Assembly: GCF_022230955.1 (NCBI RefSeq)
Contig: NZ_JAKKFI010000098.1
Coordinates: 62,001-126,000 of the forward strand
DNA from: Micromonospora cabrerizensis
Lineage (GTDB): Bacteria > Actinomycetota > Actinomycetes > Mycobacteriales > Micromonosporaceae
DNA length: 64,000 nt
Direction of reading: 5' to 3'
In this document: piece by piece, positions 1 through 9,251 of the stretch
Numbering within the stretch: position 1 is the stretch's first letter
How the letters are laid out: each line of letters opens with the position of its first letter
Program-made: the position numbers and the translations under genes
The notes under the pieces: generated by a model
Seen by the model: the letters and a program-made list of their open reading frames with translations, nothing else
Database searches by the model: none
Told to the model about the DNA's origin: nothing

Positions 1-27
1 TACGCGCTGCGCCTCGCGCGCCGGTGA
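1..27 (+). CDS. C-terminal end of a gene cut by the window edge
   Basis: The first eight codons read Tyr-Ala-Leu-Arg-Leu-Ala-Arg-Arg followed by TGA at 25-27. A strong hairpin overlaps the stop, as expected at the end of a real gene, and the next gene converges from the other strand. The remaining piece is too short to name a product. The frame itself is an inference, because eight codons cannot prove coding. Confidence 0.35.
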   Translation, partial: YALRLARR

Positions 28-50
28 CCTGAGGCGGCCACCGGCGCGCG
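15..50. terminator. Bidirectional hairpin terminator
   Basis: Perfect 12-bp inverted repeat (15-26 with 39-50) around a 12-nt loop, GC-rich and without a T-run, which is common for actinobacterial terminators. It lies between the convergent ends of the edge gene and the ABC permease. Confidence 0.6.
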
Positions 51-54
51 GGGG

Positions 55-840
55 TCAGCGGCTCAGGCGTCGATAGCGGCGCACCGCCAGCGGTGCGAAC
101 GTCGCGATCAGCAGCACCGGCCACAGCACCGCCAGCAACAGCGCGTGCTCCGCCGGCCAGGAGTCGCCACCCAGGCCCGGGTTGCCGAACAGCTCGCGGA
201 TCGCCGCGACGGTGGCCGACAACGGGTTCCACTCCGAGATCGTCCCGATCACCGACGGCATCAGCTCGGGTGACACGAAGACGTTGGAGACCGCGGTGAA
301 CGGGAACGCCGCCGGGAAGACGATCACGCCGACCGTGTCCGGGTTGCGGACCAGCAGCGCCAGGTAGATCCCCACCCAGGTGATCGCGACCCGCAGCAGC
401 AGGAGGAGCCCGACCGCGAGCAGGGCCTTGCCCACCCCGAGTCGCCACTGCCAGCCGACGAGCAGGCCGCAGACCAGCAGGGTGGACATCTCCAGCATGG
501 CGCGCAGCAGGTCGGCGGCACTGCGACCGGTCATCAGGGCGGACCGTGCCATCGGCATCGACCGGAACCGGTCGACGACACCCCGGCTGAGGTCCAGCGC
601 CACGCCGGTCGCGGTGGCCCCCAGCCCGTAGAGCATCGTCATCACGAAGACCCCCGGCAGCAGGAACTCGCGGTAGTTGCCACCACCGGGCACCTGCATG
701 CCGCTGCCGAACACGTACCCGAAGACCAGCACGAACATGATCGGCAGTGAGAAGTAGAGGATCACCTCCTCCGGCTGGCGGACCACGTGGATCATGTTGC
801 GCCTGGTCATCGTCCAACCGTCGGCCACTGCGGTGGTCAT
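55..840 (-). CDS. ABC-2 type exporter permease, DrrB-like
   Basis: A 261-residue integral membrane protein with about six hydrophobic segments (near 27-47, 60-82, 112-130, 138-160, 170-190 and 232-252). This is the layout of ABC-2 permeases of the daunorubicin-resistance type. It would form the membrane channel of an exporter for a drug or secondary metabolite. Its ATG overlaps the stop of the upstream ATPase by 4 bp (ATGA), so the two are translationally coupled and almost certainly make one transporter. The substrate cannot be read from the sequence. Family assignment is firm; the DrrB label reflects general resemblance and pairing with a DrrA-like ATPase. Confidence 0.85.
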   Translation of the reverse strand: MTTAVADGWTMTRRNMIHVVRQPEEVILYFSLPIMFVLVFGYVFGSGMQVPGGGNYREFLLPGVFVMTMLYGLGATATGVALDLSRGVVDRFRSMPMARSALMTGRSAADLLRAMLEMSTLLVCGLLVGWQWRLGVGKALLAVGLLLLLRVAITWVGIYLALLVRNPDTVGVIVFPAAFPFTAVSNVFVSPELMPSVIGTISEWNPLSATVAAIRELFGNPGLGGDSWPAEHALLLAVLWPVLLIATFAPLAVRRYRRLSR

Positions 841-1826
841 CCCACGTCCGCCTTTCGTCCGGCCCCGACAGGTTCGCGCGTCTCGTCGGGCCGATGCCCG
901 GTCAGGTGCAGGAACGCCTCGTCCAACGTGGCGCGCCGCAGGCCGATGTCCTCGACCGCGACCCCCGCGTCGTCCAACGCCCGCACCACGTCGACCAGCC
1001 CGGCGACCCGGTCGGTCACCGGCACGCTGAGGTGCCGGATCTCCGGGTCACGCTCGGGCTCCGCGCCGCAGATCGGCGCGACGATGCGGGCGGCCAGGTC
1101 CAGGTCGGCCGCGTCACGCACCACCACCTCGATCCGGTCGCCGCCGGTCATCGACTTCAGCTCGTCGGGTGAGCCCTCCGCCACCACCCGACCGGCGTCG
1201 ATCACCGAGATCCGGTGGGCGAGCTGGTCGGCCTCCTCCAGGTACTGCGTGGTGAGCAGCACCGTGGTCCCCTCGGCGACCAGAGCGCGGACCAGGTCCC
1301 ACACCTGGTTGCGGCTGCGCGGGTCCAGGCCGGTCGTCGGCTCGTCGAGGAAGAGCACGCGCGGCGTACGGATCAGGCTGGCGGCGAGGTCCAGCCGACG
1401 GCGCATCCCACCCGAGTACTCACCGGCGGAGCGGCCCGCCGCCTCGGCGAGCCCGAACCGTTCCAGGAGTTCGGTGGCGCGTTGCCGGGCCTCCCGTCGG
1501 CCGAGCCGGAACAGGCGGCCGAACAGCTCCAGGTTCTGCCGGCCACTGAGGGTCTCGTCGACTGCGGCGTACTGCCCGGTCAACCCGATCCGCGCACGCA
1601 CCTCGTCCGGCTGGCGCAGCACGTCGAACCCGGCCACCGTGGCCCTGCCCGCGTCGAAGCGCAGGAGCGTCGTGAGGATCCGTACCGCCGTCGTCTTTCC
1701 CGCGCCGTTGGGCCCCAGCAGCCCGTAGACCGTGCCGGTCGGCACGGCCAGGTCGAATCTGTCGAGCGCGCGGGTGGGGCCGTACCGTTTGCCCAGACCC
1801 TCGGCGACCACCTCGTATGTCGTCAT
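837..1826 (-). CDS. ABC transporter ATPase, DrrA-like
   Basis: A 329-residue nucleotide-binding subunit. Walker A (GPNGAGKTT) lies at about 38-46, an ABC signature (YSGGMRRR) near 138 and Walker B (VLFLDEPTTGLD) near 157. A C-terminal extension of about 100 residues beyond the ATPase core matches the DUF4162-type tail of the DrrA/antibiotic exporter family. It powers the permease with which it overlaps by 4 bp. Only 30 bp separate it from the end of the SARP-type regulator upstream on the same strand, so all three genes may be co-transcribed and the regulator could control the exporter. Confidence 0.88.
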   Translation of the reverse strand: MTTYEVVAEGLGKRYGPTRALDRFDLAVPTGTVYGLLGPNGAGKTTAVRILTTLLRFDAGRATVAGFDVLRQPDEVRARIGLTGQYAAVDETLSGRQNLELFGRLFRLGRREARQRATELLERFGLAEAAGRSAGEYSGGMRRRLDLAASLIRTPRVLFLDEPTTGLDPRSRNQVWDLVRALVAEGTTVLLTTQYLEEADQLAHRISVIDAGRVVAEGSPDELKSMTGGDRIEVVVRDAADLDLAARIVAPICGAEPERDPEIRHLSVPVTDRVAGLVDVVRALDDAGVAVEDIGLRRATLDEAFLHLTGHRPDETREPVGAGRKADVG

Positions 1827-1856
1827 GCCCCCACGGTGCGGTCAGGCGCTGACGGG

Positions 1857-4799
1857 TCACGCACCGTCCGCTGACGGCACCGCACCGGGCCCGTTCGGGG
1901 CTCCGGCCTTCTCCGCCTCGGTGATCTCGTCGAGCACGTGGAGGATCTCCGAACGGGTGGCCTCGCCGACGTACCAGCCGGTCAACCCGCCGACCAGCGC
2001 CTCCCCGCAGAGCCGTCTCGCCTCGACCAGATCACCGTGCAGCCGCGCCACCTGGGCGAGGCCGAGGCGGGCGCTGGCCACGAACTCGGGCGCTCCGCTG
2101 CGCTGCGCCAGGAGCAGCGCACCGGCGAAGTCGTCCCTCGCCGCACCGAGGTCACCGGCGCGCAGCCGGATCTCGCCCCTGGTCCGCAGCATGTCGGCCT
2201 GGTCGACGGCCGAACCGAGCGCCTCGACCATTCCCATCGCCTCGTCCATGTGTGCCCCCGCCGTCTCCGGGTCACCCTGCCAGGCGGCCAGCTCGCCGAG
2301 CGCACCGAGCGTGATCATGCAGCCCCACCGGTCCCCGGTGCTCCGGAAGCCGTCGAGCGCGGTGTTCAGCGCGGTCCTGGCCCGGTCCCACTCGCCACTC
2401 CACATCAGCGCCGAGCCGCTACCCATCGCGCCGAGCGCGTTGATCCACGGGTCCGGGCCGACCAGCCGCCGCAGCTCCCCCATCAGCTCCTCGACGTGCT
2501 CGGCACCGCCGGACGGCGGCCCGGTCGAGATCCCCGACAGGTACAGCAGGAACGGTTGTCGGGGTGGCCGGTCGAGGCTGCGGATCACGGCCCGCTGCGT
2601 TCCGAGCGACGGCAGGTGGCCGGCACCGGCGAGCGAGGTGTTGTAGACGCAGAGGACGAACTCCTCGCTGAGCCCGGGCGGCGCTTCCGCCCCCAGCAGG
2701 TCGAGGACGTTCGCGGCCAACCGGGCCGCTTCCCCGCGCATACCCCGCAGCCACCAGTAGAACGACAGGGCCGCGACCAACCCGGCCGCGTCGGGCGCGT
2801 CACCGGCCGCGGTGGCACGGCGCAGGGCGGCATGCAGGTTGTCCCGCTCGGCATCGAGCCGCCGCAGCCACTGCAACTGCTCGGCTCGCCGGAGGTGGTC
2901 GCTGGCGGTCCAGGCCAACTCCAGGAAGTACGCGGTGTGCGCACGACGCAGCTCGTCGGCCTCGCCGGCCTGGGCGAGACGCTCCGCGCAGAAGGCACGC
3001 ACCGTCTCCAGCATCCGGTAACGCCCGCCGGTCAGCTCCACGAAGGACTTGTCGGCCAGACCGCTGAGCGCGTCGACGAACTCGGCCGGGGGCAGGCCGG
3101 AGACCCGCCCGGCGGCCTCCAGCGTCGCGCCCCCGGCGAAGACGGTCAGCCGGCGGGCCAGTCTGCGTTCGGCATCGTCGAGCAGATCCCAGCTCCACTC
3201 GACCACGGCCCGGAGCGTGCGGTGTCGGGGCGACGCGGCCCGGCTGCCCATGGACAGCAGCCGGAACCGGTCGTCGAGACGGGCGGCCACCTCCGCGACG
3301 GGCAACGCCCGCAACCGCGCGGCGGCCAGCTCGATCGCCAACGGCAGGCCGTCGAGGGTACGGCAGATCCGCAGCACCACGTCGACGTTGGCCGCCGTGA
3401 CGGTGAAGTCGGGTGCGACGTCAGCGGCCCGTTGGGCGAAGAGGCTGACCGCGGCGTAGTCGTCGGCGTTCTCCGTCGACACGGTCGACGGCGGCAGGGT
3501 GAGCCCGGACAACGGGCACAACGCCTCGCCGGCCAGCCCGAGCGGCTCGCGACTCGTGGCCAGCACCCGCAGCGCCGGGCACGCGCCCAGCAGTCGTGCG
3601 GCGAGCCGGGCCGCGTCGGCGATGACGTGTTCGCAGTTGTCGAGCACGAGCAGCAGCGGCCGCTCGGCCAGCGCCTCGACCAGTCGGTCGGTGGACTGCC
3701 GGCCCGGCTCGGCCGGAGCCCGCAGACCCGCGTCCCGCAGGCCGAGCGCGCTCAGCACCGCCTGCGGTACGTCCGACCCGTCGGCCAGCCCGGCCAGCTC
3801 GACGAAGTGGACCTCGCCGTCGACCCGGCCCGCCGCCTCGATGGCCAACCGGGTCTTGCCCGCTCCCCCGGGGCCGGTGAGGGTGACCAGCCTGCGTTCT
3901 TCGAGCAGGGCCAGAACACGTTTGAGCTCCTCCTCCCGCCCGACGAACGTGGTGAGCTGGCTCGGCAGCGCCTGCTCGGTCGACGGGCGGACGGCCGAGC
4001 TGTCGTCAACGCGCAGCAGCACGGTCGAGTTGTCGTCGCCCCGCAGCAGCACGGCCGAGCTGTCGTCGCCGCGCAGCACGGCCAGGTGGATCGCGGCCAG
4101 CGCCGCCGACGGGTCGACGCCGAGCTGCTCGGCCAGGCTGCGCCGGGCGTCCTCGAACTCGGCCAGCGCCTCGGCCGGCCTGCCCTGCGCGGACAGGGCG
4201 CGCATGAGCTGGCCTCGCGGCCGCTCCCGCAGCGGATGCGCCACGACCAGTTGCCGCAGCTCCGGGACCAGGTCCGCGTGCCCGCCCAGCGCCAGGTCCG
4301 CCTCGATCCGATCCTCGACGGCGGCCAGCCGCAGCTCGTCGAGCCGGGCCGCCTGCGCTGGCACGCCGGCCACGTCGGCGACGTCGGCCAGGGCGGGACC
4401 ACGCCACAGCTCCAGCGCCTCGCGCAACACCGCCGCCGCGCGGGGCCGGTCACCGCCGGCGAGCGCCCGGCGCCCGGCCTCGGCGAGCTGCTCGAACCGG
4501 TACGCGTCGACGTCCGCGGGATCGACGGCGAGGCGGTAACCGGCCGGGTGGAACTCGACCGGGTTGTGCTCGGCGGGCAGGACCTGACGCAGTCGCGACA
4601 CGAGGGACTGAAGCGCGTTGGCGGCGCCCCGCGGCGGGTGCTCGCCGTACAGTCCGTCGATCAGCCGCTCGGCGGACACCACCCGGCCCGCGTCGAGCAG
4701 CAGCAACGCCAGCAGCGCGCGCAGCCGCGGACCGCCCACGGCGATCTCACGCCCGTCGGCCAGCAACACCTGGGTCGGCCCCAGGACGCGGAAACGCAT
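1857..4799 (-). CDS. AfsR/SARP-type transcriptional regulator with NB-ARC ATPase
   Basis: About 980 residues. An OmpR-like winged-helix DNA-binding domain (1-90) is followed by a BTAD bacterial transcriptional activation domain (about 95-240). A three-fold repeat of roughly 10 residues (LRGDDSSAVL type, about 242-272) forms a linker. An NB-ARC/AAA-type ATPase follows with P-loop GPGGAGKT near 310 and LLLVLDNCEH as Walker B, then a helical C-terminus. Such proteins sense nucleotide or phosphorylation state and activate secondary-metabolism genes. The ATG at 4799 starts the conserved MRFRVLGP sequence. No Shine-Dalgarno is seen, and GACAAT lies about 7 nt upstream, suggesting a leaderless transcript. 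A GTG 15 bp further upstream is the alternative start. A palindrome sits directly against the start codon. Confidence 0.85.
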   Translation of the reverse strand: MRFRVLGPTQVLLADGREIAVGGPRLRALLALLLLDAGRVVSAERLIDGLYGEHPPRGAANALQSLVSRLRQVLPAEHNPVEFHPAGYRLAVDPADVDAYRFEQLAEAGRRALAGGDRPRAAAVLREALELWRGPALADVADVAGVPAQAARLDELRLAAVEDRIEADLALGGHADLVPELRQLVVAHPLRERPRGQLMRALSAQGRPAEALAEFEDARRSLAEQLGVDPSAALAAIHLAVLRGDDSSAVLLRGDDNSTVLLRVDDSSAVRPSTEQALPSQLTTFVGREEELKRVLALLEERRLVTLTGPGGAGKTRLAIEAAGRVDGEVHFVELAGLADGSDVPQAVLSALGLRDAGLRAPAEPGRQSTDRLVEALAERPLLLVLDNCEHVIADAARLAARLLGACPALRVLATSREPLGLAGEALCPLSGLTLPPSTVSTENADDYAAVSLFAQRAADVAPDFTVTAANVDVVLRICRTLDGLPLAIELAAARLRALPVAEVAARLDDRFRLLSMGSRAASPRHRTLRAVVEWSWDLLDDAERRLARRLTVFAGGATLEAAGRVSGLPPAEFVDALSGLADKSFVELTGGRYRMLETVRAFCAERLAQAGEADELRRAHTAYFLELAWTASDHLRRAEQLQWLRRLDAERDNLHAALRRATAAGDAPDAAGLVAALSFYWWLRGMRGEAARLAANVLDLLGAEAPPGLSEEFVLCVYNTSLAGAGHLPSLGTQRAVIRSLDRPPRQPFLLYLSGISTGPPSGGAEHVEELMGELRRLVGPDPWINALGAMGSGSALMWSGEWDRARTALNTALDGFRSTGDRWGCMITLGALGELAAWQGDPETAGAHMDEAMGMVEALGSAVDQADMLRTRGEIRLRAGDLGAARDDFAGALLLAQRSGAPEFVASARLGLAQVARLHGDLVEARRLCGEALVGGLTGWYVGEATRSEILHVLDEITEAEKAGAPNGPGAVPSADGA

Positions 4800-4822
4800 G
4801 GCACTGATTGTCACTCAGTGCC
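4800..4822. promoter_or_regulatory. Palindrome abutting the SARP start codon
   Basis: Perfect 8-bp inverted repeat (ggcactga at 4800-4807, tcagtgcc at 4815-4822) with a 7-nt centre, directly next to the ATG at 4799. It overlaps the likely -10 box. Position and symmetry suggest an operator, perhaps autoregulatory; this is inference. Confidence 0.45.
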
Positions 4823-4876
4823 GACCCGGCGAACCGGTCCGCCTGGCTGACGGCACCGGTGCACGTCGGCGGACCG

Positions 4877-7021
4877 TCACCCGGAGCGTGCCGCGCTGGC
4901 GTCCGGCTCGTCCCGGACTCCAGCGTCGTCCGGCGCCACCGGCCAGTGCCCGTCGTCCGCGCTGGGCGGAGGCGGCACGGCACCGACGGCGGGCGACCGG
5001 GGAGGCGACACCGGGTGGGCCGCGCCGGGGGCCGAGGCGGCGACCTCCTGATCGCTCGGCCCGGGCGGCGCGGTGTGCGGCCCGGTAGTTACGGACGGCC
5101 CGCCAGGTGCGGACGACGGCCCGGCCGATCGGGCGGGTGCGGGTGGCGGCCCAGCAGGCCTGGCAGGGGCGGAGGGCGGCCCGGCCGGCCGGGTGGGGGC
5201 GGCCGGGATCGGCACGGGCCGGGGCGTCGAGCCGGGGTGACCGTGCGACACCGGCGTCCTTCCGGGGGCGGGTGGGGCGCACTGACTGGTCAGCCAGTCC
5301 AACCCGCGTCGGCGCGCGACGACGGTCAACCGGTCGCCCGCGAAGATCACCTGGCGTGGGTCGAGGTCCTTCCACCAGATCGTCCTGCCGCCGCCGGCCG
5401 GAGTCCGGGCGATCAGCCGGACCTGCCCGTCCCGGTTGACCATGTCCAGGGGTCGGCCGTCCAACTCGGAGCCGGCGGCGACCGGCACCTCGGCGACCGG
5501 CAGCGCGTGCCGGTCGACCGGAATGGTGGTGATCACCGCCCGTTCGGTGAGGGCACCGATGAAGGCCGGGGCAGCCAGGTAGGAGACCGACCGGGAGACG
5601 CCGAGGGCGAAGGTCTCCTCCACCCGCTCGGCGAAGTCACCGTCGAAGAACCGCAGCACCACCCGCAGGTCGCCACGAAGATCGCGGGCCGCGAGCGCCG
5701 CCTCCAGGTTGGCCACGTCGTCGGTGGACGCCACCACCAGCGCCTGGCAGTCGGCCACCGAAGCGGCGACCAGCGTCTCCGGCAGCGCGGCGTCACCGAC
5801 GATCAGCGGCACCTCCAGCTGACGGGCCAGGGCGGCGCCACGCGGCTCCGGGTCCTTGTCGATCGCCACCACCTCGACGTCGTACTCGCGGAGCTGGGCC
5901 ATCACCCGGGTACCGACATTGCCCAGGCCGATCAGCACGACGTGCCCGACCCGCGCAGGTTGCAACCGGCCCGTGTGCAGGGCCAGCCGGGCGTTGACGA
6001 TGCCGTCCACCACGACGGCGGTGATCAGCGGAATCAGCGCCAACCCGGCCAGGTTGAGCACCACCTGCATGATCTGCGCGCCCGCTGGCTTGGTGGTGTC
6101 CGGATCGGCGCCGCTGAGCGTGGTCACCAGCGTCAGGTACAGAGCCTCCAGCGGGGAGGCCCCCTCGGTGCGGGAGATCAGCGCCCCCAGCACCGCGATC
6201 ACCGCGAGCACCAACATCACGGCGACACCGATCTTGCGGGTCGCGAAGCCGCGGACCGCGCCCAGCAGCACCGCGACCGGACGGCGTCGCCGACGGGCCC
6301 GGACCAGTCGACGGGCGGCGACCTCGGTGCCGGGTGGCTGCCCCGTCGCCTCGGCGAGCACCAGGTCCGCGCCAGCCTGCTCGGCCGGAAGCAGCTCCAC
6401 CCCCTGCGCCTCGGTGAGGTGAGCCAGTGCGCAGACCACGTCCTGCGGTCGGACGTCAGCCCGGCGGGCCACCCGCAGGGTCTTGTCCCGGTGCTGGAAG
6501 GTGCTGGCGTCGACCTCGCCGAGCGCGGCGGCGACGAACGCCGGCGCGGCCATCTCGGCGTCGGAGAGCACCTCGACCGATGCCTTGAGCAGCTTGCGCA
6601 CGCCGTCGGCGAGGGTGCCGTTGAACATCCGCAGCACCTGACGAACCCGCTGGTCGACGGCCTGGGCACAGAGCGCGGCGTGCAGGTTGCCCACGTCGTC
6701 CTGGTGCAGCAGGGCCAGCCCGGCCGCACCGGCCAGGCCGGCTGTCTCGAAGGTGGCCACGTCCAACCGATCCGAACGGACCACCCGGACCCCCCGCAGC
6801 GCCGCCACGTCCGGGCCGTTGCTGCGGTAACGCTCCGGCACCACGACGGTCACCCGGGCGCCACCCGCCGGCAGCTCGGACTCGAGCATCGCCCGGGCCA
6901 CGTAGTAGGCGAGGGCGTCCTTCCCACAGATCACGTAGTGGGGGCGTGGATCACCAGCGGAGCGCAGCCGCCAGTTCCACTCGACCGCCCGTCGCGCCCG
7001 GTCCCGCCACGGCTCCGCCAT
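4877..7021 (-). CDS. Potassium-channel-like protein with two RCK/TrkA-N domains
   Basis: A 714-residue protein. An N-terminal TrkA-N/RCK Rossmann domain (HYVICGKDALAYY near 28) is followed by a basic stretch and two membrane helices (about 255-280 and 318-342) flanking a short re-entrant-like segment. A second TrkA-N domain (VVLIGLGNVGTRV near 357) and a TrkA-C-like region (about 500-580) follow, then a 130-residue tail very rich in Pro, Ala and Ser. The layout suits a regulated cation channel that binds NAD(H) in the cytoplasm. The canonical TVGYG selectivity filter is not present (the segment reads TTLSGADPD), so ion specificity is uncertain. CASTOR/POLLUX-type channels are the closest general architecture. 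It is transcribed alone and divergently from the next gene. Confidence 0.8.
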   Translation of the reverse strand: MAEPWRDRARRAVEWNWRLRSAGDPRPHYVICGKDALAYYVARAMLESELPAGGARVTVVVPERYRSNGPDVAALRGVRVVRSDRLDVATFETAGLAGAAGLALLHQDDVGNLHAALCAQAVDQRVRQVLRMFNGTLADGVRKLLKASVEVLSDAEMAAPAFVAAALGEVDASTFQHRDKTLRVARRADVRPQDVVCALAHLTEAQGVELLPAEQAGADLVLAEATGQPPGTEVAARRLVRARRRRRPVAVLLGAVRGFATRKIGVAVMLVLAVIAVLGALISRTEGASPLEALYLTLVTTLSGADPDTTKPAGAQIMQVVLNLAGLALIPLITAVVVDGIVNARLALHTGRLQPARVGHVVLIGLGNVGTRVMAQLREYDVEVVAIDKDPEPRGAALARQLEVPLIVGDAALPETLVAASVADCQALVVASTDDVANLEAALAARDLRGDLRVVLRFFDGDFAERVEETFALGVSRSVSYLAAPAFIGALTERAVITTIPVDRHALPVAEVPVAAGSELDGRPLDMVNRDGQVRLIARTPAGGGRTIWWKDLDPRQVIFAGDRLTVVARRRGLDWLTSQCAPPAPGRTPVSHGHPGSTPRPVPIPAAPTRPAGPPSAPARPAGPPPAPARSAGPSSAPGGPSVTTGPHTAPPGPSDQEVAASAPGAAHPVSPPRSPAVGAVPPPPSADDGHWPVAPDDAGVRDEPDASAARSG

Positions 7022-7116
7022 GCCCGGATCGTAATCAGCACTGCCACGGTGGGCGACCCCGTCCGGATCATCCCGCGTCCAGGAATGCCCGCCCCGGCGA
7101 CGGGTAGAGCAGCGAC

Positions 7117-7599
7117 ATGCAGACGTTCCTCCCGTACCCGGACTTTCTGGCCAGCGCCCGCACGCTGGACCAGAAGCGGTTGGGCAAGCAACGGGTGGAG
7201 GCCATCCAGGTGCTGCGCGGGCTCACCCGACCCGGGTACGGCTGGCGCAACCATCCGGCGGTGAAGATGTGGGCCGGGTATGAGGAGGCGCTCACCCGCT
7301 ACGGGCTGGACATGTGCGCGGTGTGGACCGAACCGGGCCGGGCGGACACCTGCGCCACCACGATGACCGTCGACCTCGCCGCCGCCTGCGGGGCGGGCGT
7401 CGTACGGACCCAGGACGAGCTGGCCCGGGACGGCGAGCTGCCACCGTGGCTGGGTCGCGACGACCTGCACCTGAGCCACCGCTCGTCGCTCGTGCGCAAG
7501 GACCCCGGGCACTACCGGCCCCTCTTCGGTGACGACGTCCCAGCGGATCTGGAGTACGTCTGGCCCGCCTCCGACCGCGCGCGCCGCTGCCTGGAGTAG
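7117..7599 (+). CDS. MSMEG_6728-type protein, pyrimidine-dimer glycosylase-like
   Basis: A 160-residue protein beginning MQTFLPYPDF, followed by LDQKRLGKQRVEA and HPAVKMWAGYEEAL. This is the pattern of the MSMEG_6728 family, which is related to T4-type pyrimidine dimer DNA glycosylase (Pyr_excise). It may act in UV-damage recognition. Family membership is clear from the conserved N-terminus. Enzymatic activity in this subfamily is not something I can vouch for. It stands alone, with the following oxidoreductase 30 bp downstream on the same strand. Confidence 0.8.
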   Translation: MQTFLPYPDFLASARTLDQKRLGKQRVEAIQVLRGLTRPGYGWRNHPAVKMWAGYEEALTRYGLDMCAVWTEPGRADTCATTMTVDLAAACGAGVVRTQDELARDGELPPWLGRDDLHLSHRSSLVRKDPGHYRPLFGDDVPADLEYVWPASDRARRCLE

Positions 7600-7629
7600 G
7601 GGAGACTGGGCCGAGAGAGGCAGGTGCCC

Positions 7630-9183
7630 ATGGCGTTGTCGCAAGTGGTGGGTCGGCTCATCGGCGTACGCCAGCACGTGGTGGACCCGGGCGGCGGTGG
7701 CGCGGACCGCGTGCCGGGACCGACGACGGCGGTGGTGGTCGGGGGCGGCATCGCCGGCATGTCGGCGGCGGTGGTGCTGGCCGAGCGGGGTGTGGCGGTG
7801 ACGGTGCTGGAGGCGGCGCCGACGCTCGGTGGCCGACTGGGTGCCTGGCCGGAGGCGCTCGCCGACGGCAGCCAGCAGAACGAGCACGGTTTCCACGCGT
7901 TCTTCCGGCAGTACTACAACTGGCGGTCGATTCTCCGGCGGGTCGACAGTGACCTGGGTTTCCTCAAGCCCATCCCGGGCTACCCGATCCTCAGCCAGCA
8001 GTGGCCGACCGAGGAGTTCGGCAAGCTGCCGCCGGCACCGCCGGCGAACCTCCTCGCGTTGCTGTTGCGCAGCCCCAGCCTGCGCCTGGCCGACCTGCGT
8101 CTGATGGATCGGGACGCCGCGCTGCCGCTGCTCAGCTACGACCCGGTACGCACCTACGCCGAGTTGGACGCCACCACCGCCGACGAGCTGCTGGCCTCGC
8201 TGCGACTGCCGGACCGGGCGCGGGCGATGCTGTTCGAGGTCTTCTCGCACTCGTTCTTCAACCACGAGGCGGAGATGTCGGCTGCCGAGATGGTCGCCCA
8301 GTTCCACTTCTACCTGCTCGGCAACCCGGAAGGGTTGGCGTTCGACTGCCCCGACGAGGACTACGCCACGGCGATCTGGGAGCCCCTGACCCGACACGTC
8401 GAAAAACACGGCGGCCGGGTGCTGACCAGCTCCGCCGCGACCGGTGTGCACCACGACGGCGACGGCTGGCGGGTGACGACCACCGACGGCGGCAGCCACC
8501 CGGCCGGTCACGTCGTGCTTGCCGTCGACCCGCCGGCGCTCGCCGCGCTGGTCGCGGCCTCCCCCGACCTGACCGGGCAGGCACCGGAGCTGGCGGCGCG
8601 GATGCCCGCCTTCGGCCGGCCCGGCCCGCCGTACGCGGTGGCACGGTTCTGGTGTGACGGGGACGTGGCCGCCGAGCGGGCGGTGTTCAGCGGGGTGTCC
8701 CGGCAGCCCACTCTGGACTCGGTGACGCTCTACCACCGGTTGGAGAACGAGCCGCGGCGCTGGGCACGGCAGACCGGCGGGTCGGTCATCGAGCTGCACG
8801 CGTACGCCTGCGAGCCCGGCGTGCCGGCCGAGGAGCTGGCCGAGCGGATGCGCCGCGAGCTGGTCGCGCTCTGGCCGGAGGCCGGCGACCTGCGGGTCCG
8901 CGAGCTGCGGGCCCGGGTCGAGGCGCAGGCCCCGGCGTTCACGCCGGGCAGCCACGCCTGGCGACCGGGGGTACGCACCGACGCGAGCGGCGTCTACCTG
9001 GCCGGGGACGGCATCGCCACGGACTTCCCGAGTGCGTTGATGGAACGCTCCGCGGCGACCGGGATCATCGCCGCGAACCACATCCTGCGCGCCGAGGGCG
9101 CCTCGGCCGAGCCGGTGCGCTCGATCCGACCGCGTGGACTGCTCGCCGGCCGCAGCGGACCAAAGCGACAAAAAGCGACATAA
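7630..9183 (+). CDS. FAD-dependent oxidoreductase, phytoene-desaturase/isorenieratene-synthase-like
   Basis: About 517 residues. A dinucleotide-binding motif (VVVGGGIAGMSAA) sits near residue 37, followed by a Glu-ending beta strand. Ahead of the C-terminus is a GxxIAxxxPSxLMERSAATG region that closes the FAD site, as in carotenoid desaturases and related flavin oxidoreductases. It probably acts on a hydrophobic isoprenoid or similar substrate. No other carotenoid gene is nearby, so the substrate is open. The ATG at 7630 has AGAGAGG 9 nt upstream; an in-frame GTG at 7624 is an alternative. The end of the gene carries a 9-bp direct repeat (aaagcgaca twice). Confidence 0.75.
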   Translation: MALSQVVGRLIGVRQHVVDPGGGGADRVPGPTTAVVVGGGIAGMSAAVVLAERGVAVTVLEAAPTLGGRLGAWPEALADGSQQNEHGFHAFFRQYYNWRSILRRVDSDLGFLKPIPGYPILSQQWPTEEFGKLPPAPPANLLALLLRSPSLRLADLRLMDRDAALPLLSYDPVRTYAELDATTADELLASLRLPDRARAMLFEVFSHSFFNHEAEMSAAEMVAQFHFYLLGNPEGLAFDCPDEDYATAIWEPLTRHVEKHGGRVLTSSAATGVHHDGDGWRVTTTDGGSHPAGHVVLAVDPPALAALVAASPDLTGQAPELAARMPAFGRPGPPYAVARFWCDGDVAAERAVFSGVSRQPTLDSVTLYHRLENEPRRWARQTGGSVIELHAYACEPGVPAEELAERMRRELVALWPEAGDLRVRELRARVEAQAPAFTPGSHAWRPGVRTDASGVYLAGDGIATDFPSALMERSAATGIIAANHILRAEGASAEPVRSIRPRGLLAGRSGPKRQKAT

Positions 9184-9251
9184 GCACCGGCCTGCTGCCG
9201 TACGCTCAGAATGATCAACCGTCGATCGACCGGGCGGGAGGGCAGCGGCAG

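Noticed and set aside
1857..4799. NB-ARC regulator considered as an NLR-type phage-defence protein (Avs/bNACHT)
   Set aside because: The N-terminal winged-helix and BTAD domains identify it as a SARP/AfsR transcription factor; no effector nuclease or protease domain. The same holds for 40101-43082.
1938..4850. Long + strand open frame (970 codons)
   Set aside because: It is antisense to the SARP regulator, of low complexity (Gln/Arg/Pro-rich), with no domain. High GC leaves the opposite frame open.
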